Shown: one piece after another, positions 1-39,213 of the stretch | Layout: the number at the start of each line of letters is the position of its first letter | How positions within the stretch are numbered: position 1 is the stretch's first letter | DNA from: Perognathus longimembris pacificus | Lineage: Eukaryota; Chordata; Mammalia; Rodentia; Heteromyidae | Length of the DNA: 64,000 bases | Direction: 5' to 3' | Assembly: GCF_023159225.1 (NCBI RefSeq) | Contig: NC_063175.1 | Span: forward strand, 3,354,755 to 3,418,754 | The notes under the pieces: generated by a model | The model's database searches: none | Seen by the model: the letters and a program-made list of their open reading frames with translations, nothing else | Told to the model about the DNA's origin: nothing | Program-made: the position numbers and the translations under genes

Positions 1-179
1 TAACAAGTTGTTTGAACTCTGTGCCTCTTGTTTGTCTGATAGGCGATGTACCACTACTACCCTATGTGCACTTTTTTTGTGTGTGATAAGAGACTCGTTT
101 CTTGCCCATGTGCATGTGTGGGCCTTTTGTTATGCTTCCTGTCTTAGCTGAGATGACAGACACTATTTCATGTGTTTTA

Positions 180-1700
180 AAGCTTTTTGTAGTTTCTTTT
201 TTTATTGATTACTATTTTTATTCCATGTGGTTTTATGGAATATAGGGGGCTATCTCAGTTTTCTTACATTTGCTGAGACTCGCTTTGTATCTTAAAATAT
301 GATCTATTTTAGTTGAGGATGAAAGAGAATGAAGTTGATAAAGAAACATTATTTATATGTGGGGTAGTATCGCAAACAAAATCTCCTTTGTACAACTAAT
401 ATTCTAGTGAAAACATCCGTTTTTGAAAAAGTTCTATGGGTGTCTGAGAAGAGTATTGTATAGCTTCTGGATCTTATATTTCATAGACTTCCCTTATCTA
501 TATTTTGGCCTATATTGAATAATTGTGAAGATTTTTGAAATTGATTTAAAATTTTTTAATCTGAATTATCTGAGTGAGCTGTTGATGGAATTCATTATTA
601 CTGCATATAAGTTCAATAGTGTTTGAGTATTTCAATATTTGGTTTGTATTTGGTTTGTATTATTAAATCTCCTTTATTTCCTTTTTCAAATTGGAGTTTG
701 AACTTGACTCTATACTGCTTGAGCCCTTTTATCTCTTCTTGGATGATTTGCTTTATTTGTTTTCTCCAAATTTGATTTGAAATCTGATTTAGTAGATAGG
801 AATACAACCATATTCCTTCTTCATTTTTTTTTTTTTTCTTTTTTTGGCCTGGGCCTTGGACTCAGGGCCTGAGCAGTGTCCCCGGCTTCATTTTGCTCAA
901 GGCTAGCATTCTACCACTTGAACCACAGCACTACTTCTGGCTTTTTCTGTTTATGTGGTGCTAAGGAATCGAGCCCAGGGCCTTGTATATGCTAGACAAA
1001 TATTCGACCACTACGCCACATTCTCACCCCCCATATACCTTCTTACTTTCAGGGTCCATTTTTCTTAGAAAATTTCTTTTCCATCTTTTCATGTAAGCCA
1101 TTATGTCTGTCAGTGAGATGTATTTATTGAAGGGCAGTAAATGGTCAGGTTTTAACCCCCTTTCCCTTTGTCTTTTGATTAAAGAATTGATAATAGTAAC
1201 ATTCTGTACTAATATTGAAAGATATGTGGCATTTCTGATCATTTTTCCATTTTCTTGGTGGGGAGAGGGATGATAATTTGCTAATCATCGCTGTATCCTA
1301 ATCTCATCTGCTGGGATTTATTCTCTGTTGCCTTTTTCCAGTTGGATTTATCATGATTTTCTGTGTGTAGGATCTCTTTGTCTCTGGTTTAATGATCATG
1401 AGTAGTTTTTCTTTATTGTAGAAAATGTGTCTTTCTTTGTCAGGAAGGATTCCTTTGTTGTTGGATACATTGATCTAGGTTAATAATTACTCTTCTGAGG
1501 GCTTTGAATGTCTCTTGCATGCTTTATTTCCAAGCCCTCCTATCTTTTAGAGTTTGTGTTAATCTATTGTTTTTCTGACCTCTCCTTTTATATGTGACTT
1601 TTTAGCTTGCAGCTTTCAGTATTCTTTTTTCTGTATTTTTTAGTGTTATAACTGTAGTGTATCTCAGGATGCTTTTTCTGATCTTTTCTTTCTTTCTTTC
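180..1700 (-). mobile_element. Degraded L1 ORF2-derived fragments
   Basis: AT-rich sequence such as the stretch at 270-315 (gctttgtatcttaaaatatg) matches the antisense L1 segment at 20455-20520 and general L1 ORF2 antisense phrases. The block 1040-1240 also has L1 antisense character. A SINE splits it at 824-1030. It is old and full of stops. Confidence 0.5.
824..1030 (-). mobile_element. Dimeric tRNA/ID-like SINE
   Basis: Full-length minus-strand copy: T-run, then the reverse of the right unit (cttggactcagggcctgagc) and the reverse of the left ID-like unit, ending in the degraded cacattctcacccc. It is more diverged than most copies. Confidence 0.9.
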
Positions 1701-1911
1701 TTTCTTTCTTTTTTTTTTTTTTCCAGTCCTGGGCCTTGGACTCAGGGCCTGAGCACTGTCCCTGCCTTCTGTTTTGCTCAAGGCTAGCACTCTGCCACTT
1801 GAGCCACAGCGCCACTTCTGGCCGTTTTCTGTATATGTGGTGCTGGGGAATTGAACCCAGGGCATCCTGTATACAAGGCAGGCACTCTTGCCACTAGGCC
1901 ATATTTCCAGC
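1684..1911 (-). mobile_element. Dimeric SINE with (TTTC)n-extended tail
   Basis: Full-length minus-strand copy. The tail has expanded into tttc repeats. A 16-bp target duplication ttttctgatcttttct flanks it at about 1674-1689 and 1912-1927. Confidence 0.93.
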
Positions 1912-2120
1912 TTTTCTGATCTTTTCTACATGGTGTTCTGAAAGCCTCCTGTACCTGGATTGCCCTATCTTGGTAAAGATTGGGGAATTTTGCTTCTATC
2001 TTTGAATGAATGTATTTTTATTCCTTGTATTTCTTTTCCTCCCACTTACAGCCTTGGTGTTTTGATGACATCCCGAAAGTCGCAAATGTTTCTAAAGTGG
2101 TATCTCAAAAGTCTTATATT

Positions 2121-2322
2121 GGGGCTGGGAATGTGGCTTAGTGGTAGAGTGCTCACCTAGCATGCATGAAGCCCAGGGTTTGATTCCTTACCACCAGATA
2201 CACAGAAAAATCTGGAAGCGGGTGCCATGGCTCAAGTGGGAGAGTGCTAGCCTTGAGTAAAAAAGAAGCCAAGGACAGTGCTCAGGCCCTGAATCCAAGC
2301 CCTAGGACTGGCCAGAAAAAAA
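2121..2322 (+). mobile_element. Dimeric SINE
   Basis: Forward copy starting ggggctgggaatgtggctta and ending in an A-run. It is flanked by imperfect aaaagtcttatatt and aaaagtctcattatt. Confidence 0.92.
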
Positions 2323-2334
2323 GTCTCATTATTT

Positions 2335-2590
2335 TTCTTTTAAATTTATTTCTTTATTGTCAAAGTGATGTACAGAGGAGTTACAATTTCATATGGTAAA
2401 GCAGTGCTATGTATATTTCTTAACCAACTTGTTATCTCCTCCTCCCTTGTTCCCCCCACCCTCCTTCCCTCCTCCCTGTTTCCTCTCCCCCCCACCACCA
2501 TGAGTTGTACAGTTGGTTTACAGCATATAGTTTTGTAAGTATTGCTGTTGCATTGCATTGGTTTGTCTTTTAGCATATTATTTTTCTTTG
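2335..2590 (-). mobile_element. L1 3' end
   Basis: Reads tttattgtcaaagtgatgta (reverse of the L1 tail ...tacatcactttgacaataaa), then a polypyrimidine stretch that corresponds to the G-rich L1 3' UTR. It is 5'-truncated. Confidence 0.8.
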
Positions 2591-2656
2591 TATGTGTTTG
2601 TATGATTATTTTAATTCCTCTATTTTTGTTGCTGATACTCTATTTTCTTTCTTTTT

Positions 2657-2860
2657 TATTTTTTTTTTGCCAGTCCTGGCCTTGGACTCAGGGCCTGAGC
2701 ACTGTCCCTGGCTTCTTTTTTGCTCAAGGCTAGCACTCTGCCACTTTGAGCCACAGCGCCACTTCTCGCCATTTTGTATATATGTGGTGCTGAGGAATCG
2801 AACCCAGGGCTTCATGTATAGGAGGCAAGCACTCTTGCCACTAGGCCATATTCCCAGCCC
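2657..2860 (-). mobile_element. Dimeric SINE
   Basis: Minus-strand copy with both units present, ending ccactaggccatattcccag. Confidence 0.93.
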
Positions 2861-3215
2861 TCATTTTTGTTTTTGTTAGCAAGACTTTCAGCTCATTTTT
2901 AAAATTTGTATTATTCAACTTTCTATTTCAAGGATTTCAACTTTTCCCCCCTAGGACTTCTACAAATTTATTGAATTCTTCTCATACATTTCAAATTGCT
3001 TTCCTTTTTCTTTAAGTTATTTCAGGAGTTTACACATGTCCTCTTAATGTTGAAGACCTTTATTGTGGAATTGTTAACTTTTGGGAGGACATACATTATT
3101 TTATTTCTTCATATTGCTTGCGTTTCTACATTGTGATTTGCATATCTGAGGCCAAGATGTTTATTGGGAATTTTATTCAACTACAACATGTTAGTTGAAG
3201 TAGTCTCCATTGTTG

Positions 3216-3421
3216 TTGTTTTTTTGCCAGTCCTGGGCCTTGGACTCAAGGCCTGAGCACTGTCCCTGGCTTCTTTTTTTTTCTGCTCAAGGCTAGCACT
3301 TTGCCACTTGAGCCACAGCGCCACTTCTGGCAGTTTTCTATATATGTGGTGCTGGGGAATCGAACCCAGGGCTTCATGTATACGAGGCAAGCACTCTTGC
3401 TACTAGGCTATATTCCCAGCC
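3216..3421 (-). mobile_element. Dimeric SINE
   Basis: Minus-strand copy with a clear target duplication tagtctccattgtt at 3201-3214 and 3425-3438. Confidence 0.94.
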
Positions 3422-3699
3422 AAATAGTCTCCATTGTTAAATAGGACAGGTGTAGTGGCCTGGGGGTGGAGGGTGCCTTCTGTTGGCATCTTCAGCTTCC
3501 CTTCCCCCATCTAGGAAGCCAGAGACCAACTAGAAACTTTCTCATTTTTTTCTGTTGTGCCTGGTTTCTGTTTTCTGCTGTCTTTTCCATGTTTCCAATG
3601 TTATGAAGAGAAAAGGAGATGTGTTACCTAACACTTCTCATTTACCAAGCCAAAACAGTGAATATTTCTAATCCTCCATTTTGTCCCCTGGTTAACTGT

Positions 3700-3900
3700 T
3701 TTTCTTTAGGGCTTGGGGCTTAAACTTGGCCTGGGAGCTGACCCTCAGCTTTTGTGCCCTACCATTTGAGCCACAGCTCCACTTCCAACTTTATGGTGGT
3801 TAATTGGAAAAGAAACTAATGGATTTTTAATAACCAGCCTGGCTTCAAATCACAATCTTCAGCTCTCAGCCTCCTAAGTAGTTAGGATTGTGACGTGAAA
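3700..3900 (-). mobile_element. B1-ID composite SINE
   Basis: The reverse of the ID-like tail (ctaccatttgagccacagct) is followed by the spacer ggttaattgga and the reverse of a B1-like head (tcagcctcctaagtagttag). Moderately diverged. Confidence 0.8.
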
Positions 3901-4037
3901 CACTGGTGCTGGGACCCTCTGATTAACTTTTGTGTTCTCAAGTTTTCCAAATTGTTGACTTTTCTCTGTCATCTTTATTGGCTGTCTACTATAGTAGTAA
4001 TTGGCCTTACGGATAAATTTTTCTTTATAAATTACAG

Positions 4038-32296
<28,259 letters not shown>

Positions 32297-33425
32297 AACA
32301 GATGATGTGAAAGGTGACAGAACAAGGACCATTGGCATCACTGAGAATGTCTTGCTTTTCTATCTCTTCCTCAGAAGACCAAAAGGTGACTTATCCAACT
32401 GAATGTTTCTGGAGGCAACAGAAGGGTCTGGGCATGAATTTCCATGTCTATCCAAATGAGACTGGAACATTTTATGGATTTCATTGGACTGTGTGGATTT
32501 ATTGGAATTACTTCAGTAACTGTACCCTTTGGTTGTTATCTTGCAAATGTGTCAGAAGAAAATACACTTTTATGGCAGTAACTACAAAACTGACATACAA
32601 CATTCATTGATCCTGAAGAAAAATGTACATATATTTTTCAGTATAATTATGAATATGGTAGAGCTATTTCTAGAAAGCAGCTTTTTTAATTACTTTTGTG
32701 TAAATTTATTTAACAAAGATGTTTTGGTTTGTGTAAGGAAGATTTTAAAGACTAGATGTTTAATTGTAAATATATGGGGAAACTCAATGAAGAATTCAAG
32801 ACAAAAAAACAAAACAGAAAAAGCACAAGCAAACGTGAATTCAAATGTTGTAATACATGGAAAGCCCAAGAATGGTAGCACATACCTGTAATCCCAGAAA
32901 TTGGGAGGCTGAGGAAGGACAACTTAGCCGACGTAGGGAGTCCCTGTTCCAAAAAATGAAACACCACCACTACCGAAAAACAGATACATGGGAATGAAAT
33001 TGGTGAGTAAACTTGTGACACATGATCATAAAGAGTGTATCCTGTGTGTAAATAAAACATACAGCAACAATTTTATAAGTATTGTCTGTTATTAATACTA
33101 GATTATATAGTCTCAGCCTTTCTTATGCATTTACATTATTTTATAATTTTTATTACTATTTTTAAGAGGTTAAAGCAAACACAATTTCATATTAATGCAA
33201 TAAGAATTTATTAGACAGTTGAAAAAACATCTGAATTGTGTTTTAATTCAAGCTAACATGAGTCCTGTATATCTTTGTGTAAATTCAAGATGGTTGGTTT
33301 GTGAAGTTATTTTGTATGGAAAACTTTTGGTACAGTTTGTATCCCAGAAGATATGTGATATATGTGTGTTTTAATCCTTTCTGATATGCAGTGGGGTTAA
33401 TAATAAATAGGATTGTTTCTATACT
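32297..33425 (+). other. SMCHD1: SMCHD1 3' UTR
   Basis: This stretch is AT-rich and follows the stop. Canonical AATAAA signals lie at 33051-33056 and 33403-33408. The second is followed within about 25-40 bp by a T/GT-rich run (tttttttttggttggttga) typical of a cleavage-stimulating element, so the main end is placed near 33425. The UTR carries a B1-like SINE at 32866-32990. Open frames inside it (for example 32314-32610) are chance ORFs. Confidence 0.7.
32866..32990 (+). mobile_element. B1-like SINE in SMCHD1 3' UTR
   Basis: gaatggtagcacatacctgt, aatcccagaaattgggaggc and an A-rich end. It has no ID tail. Confidence 0.75.
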
Positions 33426-33460
33426 GAACAGATATTTGACTTTTTTTTTGGTTGGTTGAT
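33403..33460 (+). terminator. Probable SMCHD1 poly(A) signal and GU-rich element
   Basis: AATAAA at 33403-33408 is followed by a T-run and ggttggttgattttg at about 33438-33465. An earlier AATAAA at 33051 may be used as a proximal site. Confidence 0.6.
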
Positions 33461-33945
33461 TTTGTTGCTTTTTAATTTAAAACTCCCTAAGAGTTACGTG
33501 GTGAAATCTATACTGATATGAACTTACCTTTGTAACTCAGTTGTTGAGGAAACAAAATGGCAATAATAGAATTAGCTACAGGGAAGATGGGCTTTCATAG
33601 GACTGATGTGTTAGAAACCTTAAACATTTGGTAGTGTGAAAATGTTCAGTAAGAAAGATTGTAGAAACTAGACTTGAAAGTGTACTTAATAATTCATGAA
33701 GATAGTTTGATTTCATAATTCATTGTTGCAGTCATATCTCAAATCAAAAGACATTAAGACTAATAAACAGGAAAGCTGCTTTTAAAAGCATTGACAGATA
33801 TGTTTCTGTTTCAAATAATATCTGACATTAAGTCCATAACTAAATTTTCATTCTCATAAATTGGAAAGATCTATTACTAAAGTAAGGTTTTAACTATTTT
33901 ATTGTTTTGTTTCTTGACACATGGTTACATAGTACAAGCGATTTA
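33426..33945 (+). other. Sequence just downstream of SMCHD1
   Basis: AT-rich single-copy DNA. It could be extended 3' UTR if the 33403 signal is bypassed. No gene is seen. Confidence 0.5.
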
Positions 33946-33949
33946 TTGT

Positions 33950-34195
33950 TTTGTTTCATTTTTGTTTTTTGGTGCCTGTCCCGGAGCTTAAGCCTAGTTT
34001 AAACTGAATGTGTTGTTTCCGAGTTTTTTTGCTTAAGGCTTGTGCTCTACTACTTGAGCCATACCTCTACTTCCAGGCTTTTTGTTGATGGAGTGGAGAT
34101 AAGCCAGCTTCCAGCCGGCTTTGAACTGAGTCCTCAGATCTCAGTCCCCTGAGTAGCTAGGATTATATGCGTGAGCCACCAACACCCAGCTTCCA
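33950..34195 (-). mobile_element. B1-ID composite SINE
   Basis: Reverse right unit (ctactacttgagccatacct), spacer, reverse B1 head (tcagtcccctgagtagctag ... gagccaccaacacccagc). Confidence 0.85.
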
Positions 34196-34730
34196 GGCTG
34201 GTTGGGTTTTTTTGTTTGTTTGTTTGTTTTTTAAAGAAGCTGTTTGTCATTATTTTGGAGATTATAACACACATACAAGTGAATTTTTATCAAAATACAG
34301 CACATTTCTTCTATATCCATAAAAGTCAATCCTATGTAAATGGTACTGAAAATCAACTAAAATGAGTTAAAATTTACAGAGTTGTTAAAGGGTTCCAATC
34401 AAAATACTAAAACTATACAGTACAATAACCAATTAAACTTGTATAAATTTAGTTTTATTTTTGGATTTCATACACATGACTGAACAGAAGGCTGGTTTTT
34501 AACTCATGATCTTTTTTTTTTAATTAAATTTTTTTGACAAGGTGTTGTGCAAAAGGGGTACAGTTACATAATAGGGCAGAGTGTACATTTCCTGTGATAT
34601 CTTACACCCTGTTTTTCTTTCCCTTCCCTAGATCAGGTAGACATATATACAATACACAGTGTACCAAAAACATATACATTAGCCACGTGGCATACGCCAA
34701 AGGAAATTCACCTAGGACTTGAAATATAAC

Positions 34731-34736
34731 ATCAAC
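34731..34736. repeat. Provirus target-site duplication (left)
   Basis: ATCAAC, identical to 39751-39756. Confidence 0.93.
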
Positions 34737-35273
34737 TGCTGGGGCTGTTTTCTCTGACCCGGCTCGGATGCTTATTTCTTTCTCTCTTATTACCCTCCGT
34801 ATCGTCCTCTCCCCTAACCCTCGGCCTGCAGGTATGTTAGGGTGAGACGTAGGGGTCACTCCGGCCTGGCGTGCATGCGACCTACGTGGTAATGTGGCCG
34901 CTATCCTTCCCTGGGAGCTAGCATACATAGACCACGGAGTAGGCTTCTGAGAGCGAACTAACTTTATTGAGGGAAGGTCAAGGGGAGATGATTCCGAAGG
35001 AAGGGGGTTGGCCAGGATTCCGATAGGCTAAGCGGCTGTCACCTGAGTCCCAAGGGGCTGGTCACTTGACCTCCAAGGGGCTACGTCACTCTGAGCGCGC
35101 CAAACCAGGGCGGGGCTGGTAGGCGCCAGGCTGGCTGCCAGCTAAGTCGGGGGTCTATTTACCCAACCGGTTTCTCCGGATTCCAATGTAGAGAGGATGG
35201 AAGGGCCGCATTCCCCAGCTGGGGGAGGTGCCTCAAGCCCCTTCCATCCAGGGGAGAAAGATGGACCCCAACA
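34737..35273 (-). repeat. Provirus 3' LTR
   Basis: 537 bp, tg...ca. It differs from the other LTR by five transitions, at about 34843, 34872, 34874, 34922 and 34972, and has no gaps. A reversed AATAAA lies at 34963-34968 and a possible TATA-like GTAAATA (reverse) at about 35156-35162. High GC with several CpG sites. Confidence 0.95.
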
Positions 35274-36338
35274 TCTGCCTCTTTTATATTTATATTTTTT
35301 TTTTCGAACAGCAGGAGGCGCCCTACTCGAGAGCGCGCCATGTCTTAGGTTGCCCCCCCCCCCAAGGGGAGTCTTTACCCGTCTTGGGCTAACGCCCTAG
35401 CTCTTCAGGCTGACCTTCCTGCTGGGCTGGCGGGCCCGATGAGAGGCCTTGGGGAGAGTGGGATTGGCACTCGAAAGAGAGCCTGATAATTTTTTCCGAT
35501 GCCGGCCGTCCTTACTGAGCAGCGGGTCCTGGGGTTCGAGTGACGAGCCTCTTGGGGTTCTTATATGGCTAAAAGGCCAAAGGCCACTTGGTACCTAGAC
35601 AGCTCTGGCCCATTGATTACAACAAGAGACCCAATGTAAACATAAGGTAAATGGGAGCATAAAGCAGACATGAGCATAAGCAATCGTAATATAAGGTAAA
35701 TGCAAACATGAGCAACTGTAACACATGAGCAGTTGTAACACATGAGTAATTACAACAAGGCACAAGGCAATGGAGGGTCTCTTATCGGGGTCAGTCCACG
35801 GAAAACAGGAATTCTGGTCCAGTCTGGTGTCGCTCAAGGTAGCACAGGTGGCTCTTCCTTCCCCCGATGGTGAGGTAGAGGGGCAGGTTCAGGTCCTGGT
35901 GATGTGGCAGCCAGGGTGCTGGTAACTTAACAACTGAGGTTAGTAAACACTTCATAGTAAACATTACAGCAAGGTGCCAATACCTTACTTATTATAAACA
36001 TTTATCATAAAACAAAGTGTCCAAGTCCTTTAGCTCCTATTTCCCTCCAATGGGGACCCCCGAGATAAGCAGCAAAGGGGGGAGCGAAAGAGAGGGACAA
36101 CCGTGCAAAATTTCCCTTTGGTCCTTGTGCAAGGCTGTGGGCCACGCTGCCACAGCAAACGTTACTCCAAAGGGCATCAGGCAGGGTCCAGGGAAGAAAC
36201 AGGGCCGACACTGGGTCCAGGTCCATCGCTGGTGCAGGCAGGCTTTCCCGTTTCTCCTTAGAAAATTCCACCTCGGTCTTTGCTTTCCTGAGAGGAAACA
36301 AGGGGAGACAACCCTCAAGGGCAGGTGCCCTTGGGTGG
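35274..36338 (-). other. Provirus 3' internal region without recognised env
   Basis: 1.07 kb between the end of integrase and the 3' LTR, too short for env. The minus-strand frames at 36301-36005 and 36354-36037 show no fusion peptide, transmembrane span or other env feature I can recognise. 35650-35755 contains short imperfect repeats of acatgagcaactgtaac. A purine stretch reading AAAAGAGGCAGA on the - strand (35274-35285) is the polypurine tract next to the LTR. Confidence 0.7.
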
Positions 36339-37773
36339 TCATTCTGTTGGGCAATATTTTACATCTCTAGCTGGTATCCAGATTGGATTCGGTTCCCCAG
36401 TAGGGAAGACGCAGGCGAATCCCCTTCCTGCACTGATAATTGGGTCGGGTCCACGCCACGCCCCTGTCAGAGAATCCTTCCACCGGGCCTCCACTTTTAA
36501 GTAGGGTGTTTGGCTTGACCAGTGTCTCTGGAAAGCCGACAGAGGTTGGTCCTTAGAGAAATTTAAAATATTCAATGTAAACATCGCTGTCCTCAGCTGG
36601 TCCTGGGGGCTTCCCCCCCCCTTTTTGTTTTAATAATTGATCCTTCAGGGTCTTATTATGCCTCTCAATTATGGCTTGACCCTTTGGGTTATAAGGTATT
36701 CCAGTGGTATGTTTAATATTCCACATTTGGAAAAATGCCTGTAGAGGCTTACTGGTGAAACAAGGTCCATTATCTGTTTTAACCTGTAAAGGCAGTCCTA
36801 GGATAGCAAAACATTGTAAGAAGTGGCTTTCAGCATGCCGTGCTCTTTCACCGGTATGCAGGGAGGCCCAACACGCACCAGAGTAGGTGTCAATGGACAT
36901 AAATATATATTTTAGCCTTCCAAAGGGAGCGTAGTGCGTCACATCAGTCTGCCAAATTAAGTTAGGTTTTAAACCTCTGGGATTCACCCCCGGAGATTGC
37001 AAGGGAGGGACTTGCACGAAAGGCATACATGATTTGCAAGTCCTTATAATCTTTTTTAAGTCTTTTATAGGAATTGAAGGAAATCTCTGATGTAACCCTC
37101 TCCAATTTAAGTGAGTACGCTCATGAAGCCCTTTGGCCATTTGGAGGTTTTGAGGTTGTACAATGGCCAGAGCTATGATGGTTCCATTAGTGGCCAGCTG
37201 GTCAGCCGTACGATTACCTTGTGCCAGGTCCCCAGGCAGTCCTTGGTGTCCACGAAGGTGCTGTAAAAAAATAGGCTCACTCCGCTCTTTTAACAGAGAC
37301 CTGACTTGGATCATCAGAGGAGTGATTGGGTTTCCATCCAACTTGATATGTGAACATACCAGGTTGGGTAGCAAATTAACCACATATAGACTATCAGAGA
37401 ACAAATTCATTGGCTGTTTAACATGGGTCAGTGCCAAGGCGACTGCGTACAGCTCTTTAAACTGTGCAGAGCCAGTGACGGCTTCAAAGTAATGGGTGTT
37501 ATCTTTCCCACCGGCAGGGGGCGAGGCGGAGCGCACCACTACGGCAGAGCCTGCTCGCCCACCATCTGTAAAGACATTGGCAGCCTTGACAAGAGGCTTG
37601 GTAGAGAAAAGCACAGGGGGTGTCCATTGTAGCCTGGAAAATGAGGTCACCCATCTTGAAGTGCCATAGTGGCAATCTATCTTACCCATAAAGCCCTCCA
37701 GGGCACTAGACACACATGAATTATTTCTCCTGACCCATTCAAAATCTGACAACCGGTAGGGAATAGTTAGCAC
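36339..37773 (-). pseudogene. Retroviral pol: RNase H and integrase
   Basis: The frame 37773-36553 encodes RNase H (VFTDGG, then ELYAVALAL and the SDSLYV motif), the integrase zinc-binding region and the catalytic core with the D, D and E residues (WQTDVTH, VKTDNGPCF, IIERHN). It ends prematurely. The integrase C-terminal DNA-binding domain (WKDSLTGAWRGPDPI, then GRGFACVFP) is in another frame, 36584-36339. The shift most likely lies in the run of nine C at about 36612-36622. Confidence 0.92.
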
Positions 37774-38950
37774 TCAGGATCTCTTCCATAATGTCTCAGG
37801 GAAGTGTCCCTGCCCTTAATTACCAAGTCAGCTAGCTGGTCCAGCTGGGAATAAACTCTGGGAGCTCCTCCCACTGATGCGTGCACCCATTGAAGGGGCT
37901 CGCCTGATTGCGTAATTGCAGCTGAAGAAAGTTCGGATCCGGGGAGGATCCAAAGGCAAAGTGGGCACTTAGGCTTGTAGCGTGCCAGCTGTGCCTTATT
38001 TAAGGCCAATTGGATTTTCTGGAAGGCTGTTTGGAGTGATGGAGTTATTGTAATAACTTCAGTGGGCGCCTTGCCCTTTAAAGAGTCATGGAGCGGTAGT
38101 AACTCCTCTGTAGGCAGTTGAAGCCAGGATCTTAGCCAATTAATTTCACCTAACAGTCTTTGCATCTCCACCAGAGTATAAGTTGCCTAGAAGGATAACT
38201 GGGGCTTGAGTGGGCATACAGAGTCTAGTTTAAGCTCTGCCCCCAAGATCTTGAAGGGGTATACTTTCTGAACCTTGTCACTGGCTATACGCAGCCCTCC
38301 TCTTTGAAGGAGTGTTTGGGCCTTGCTATAGGCCAAATCTAGCACATGGGCGTCTGCTGATCCAATAATAATGTCGTCCATGTAAATAAAAAGGACAATA
38401 TCTGACTGGTTCTGAAGGGGTTGGAGAACTTGTGACACATACTGTTGGCAGAAGGCAGGACTATTAACCATGCCCTGAGGTAATACTACCCACTCATATC
38501 TCTGATCAGGTCCCTGGTAGTTAACCGAGGGCACCGAGAAAGCAAACTTCTCACAATCCTGGGGATCGAGGGGAATGGAAAAGAAACAGTCCTTGATGTC
38601 AAGTATAATAAGATTGAGATCCCGAGGAATAGAGGGGATCCATGGCAACCCTCTTAAGGGGGTGCCTGCGGGGACTATCCGCTCATTGATTTTCCTTAGG
38701 TCCTGTACCATCCTCCATTTACCTGAGGCTTTTCGTACAACAAATACCGGGCTATTCCAAGGGCTCAGCGAAGGTCTAATATGCCCAAGGGACAGTTGTT
38801 CTGAAACTATTTCCTTTAACTTTTCTAATTTGTTTGAGGGAATAGGCCACTGTTCCACCCAAATGGGGGCGCCCGGGTGCCATCGAATGGCAGGAACAGA
38901 GGGAACAGTGGCCCTTAGAATTGGGGGTGAGGCCCTGTAGAATTGGGGGC
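37767..38950 (-). pseudogene. Retroviral pol: reverse transcriptase and connection domain
   Basis: A minus-strand pol frame reads from about 38950. It shows the thumb-to-palm order of a class II RT, with LPQGMVNSP and the catalytic YMDD motif near 38370. One in-frame TAG interrupts it at 38189-38187; the frame then continues through the connection domain (LLGEINWLRSWLQ) to a stop at 37769-37767, where a frameshift moves into the RNase H/integrase frame. Confidence 0.9.
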
Positions 38951-39146
38951 CTCCAACTTTGGGGCCTCAGTGGGAGGCGCCTTTTGGCAGTCACTAAGGC
39001 TGATTGGCAGGTCCTGGCCTGTAACGACCGCGGCCTTGATCTTTCCCAAGATATCTCATCCCAGTAGGTTATCTGGTCAGTTGGTCATTATTAAGGGACG
39101 TACTACTCCCTTGCCACCATTCATATCATCCCAAGGGAGCCAGTCT
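38915..39146 (-). pseudogene. Retroviral protease gene, 3' part (broken)
   Basis: The minus-strand frame encodes the C-terminal part of a betaretroviral protease, including a degenerate version of the conserved Leu-Leu-Gly-x-Asp family motif (Arg codon replaced by a stop). A second stop lies 8 codons before it. The N-terminal part with the active-site Asp is absent. The frame ends at 38915-38917 and overlaps pol in the -1 frame, as expected for pro-pol ribosomal frameshifting. Confidence 0.75.
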
Positions 39147-39210
39147 CAGTCGGTAGAGCATGAGACTCTTAATCTCAGGGTCGTGGGTTCGAGCCCCACG
39201 TTGGGCGCCA
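39145..39210 (-). other. Extended primer binding site: 66 nt of tRNA-Lys(CUU)
   Basis: On the + strand, 39145-39210 equals residues 11-76 of mature tRNA-Lys(CUU) as I know it, without a mismatch: D arm from ctcagtcggtagagc, anticodon loop with ctcttaa, variable loop, T arm ggttcgagcc, acceptor 3' strand and the non-genomic CCA. A normal primer binding site would be only the last 18 nt (39193-39210). The first ten tRNA residues are missing, so it is not a tRNA gene although the B box is intact. The next bases are already pro coding sequence. Confidence 0.92.
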
Positions 39211-39213
39211 CTA

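Larger units (their letters stand above)
1..4037 (+). other. SMCHD1 intron, 5' part in window
   Basis: This is intronic sequence up to the first visible acceptor. It is dominated by antisense L1 fragments and six SINEs (listed separately). The part not covered, about 3440-3700, shows nothing recognisable. Confidence 0.7.

Noticed and set aside
32314..32610. Open reading frame after the SMCHD1 stop
   Set aside because: It lies in the 3' UTR, has no homology I recognise, and is not in the frame set by the upstream exon.
36017..36370. Forward-strand frame in the provirus
   Set aside because: It is the complement of the minus-strand pol/3' region. Composition and context show that it is a shadow frame.
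39138..39210. Functional tRNA-Lys(CUU) gene
   Set aside because: The first ten residues do not match, so the acceptor stem cannot form. CCA is encoded, and the segment is exactly placed as a retroviral primer binding site.
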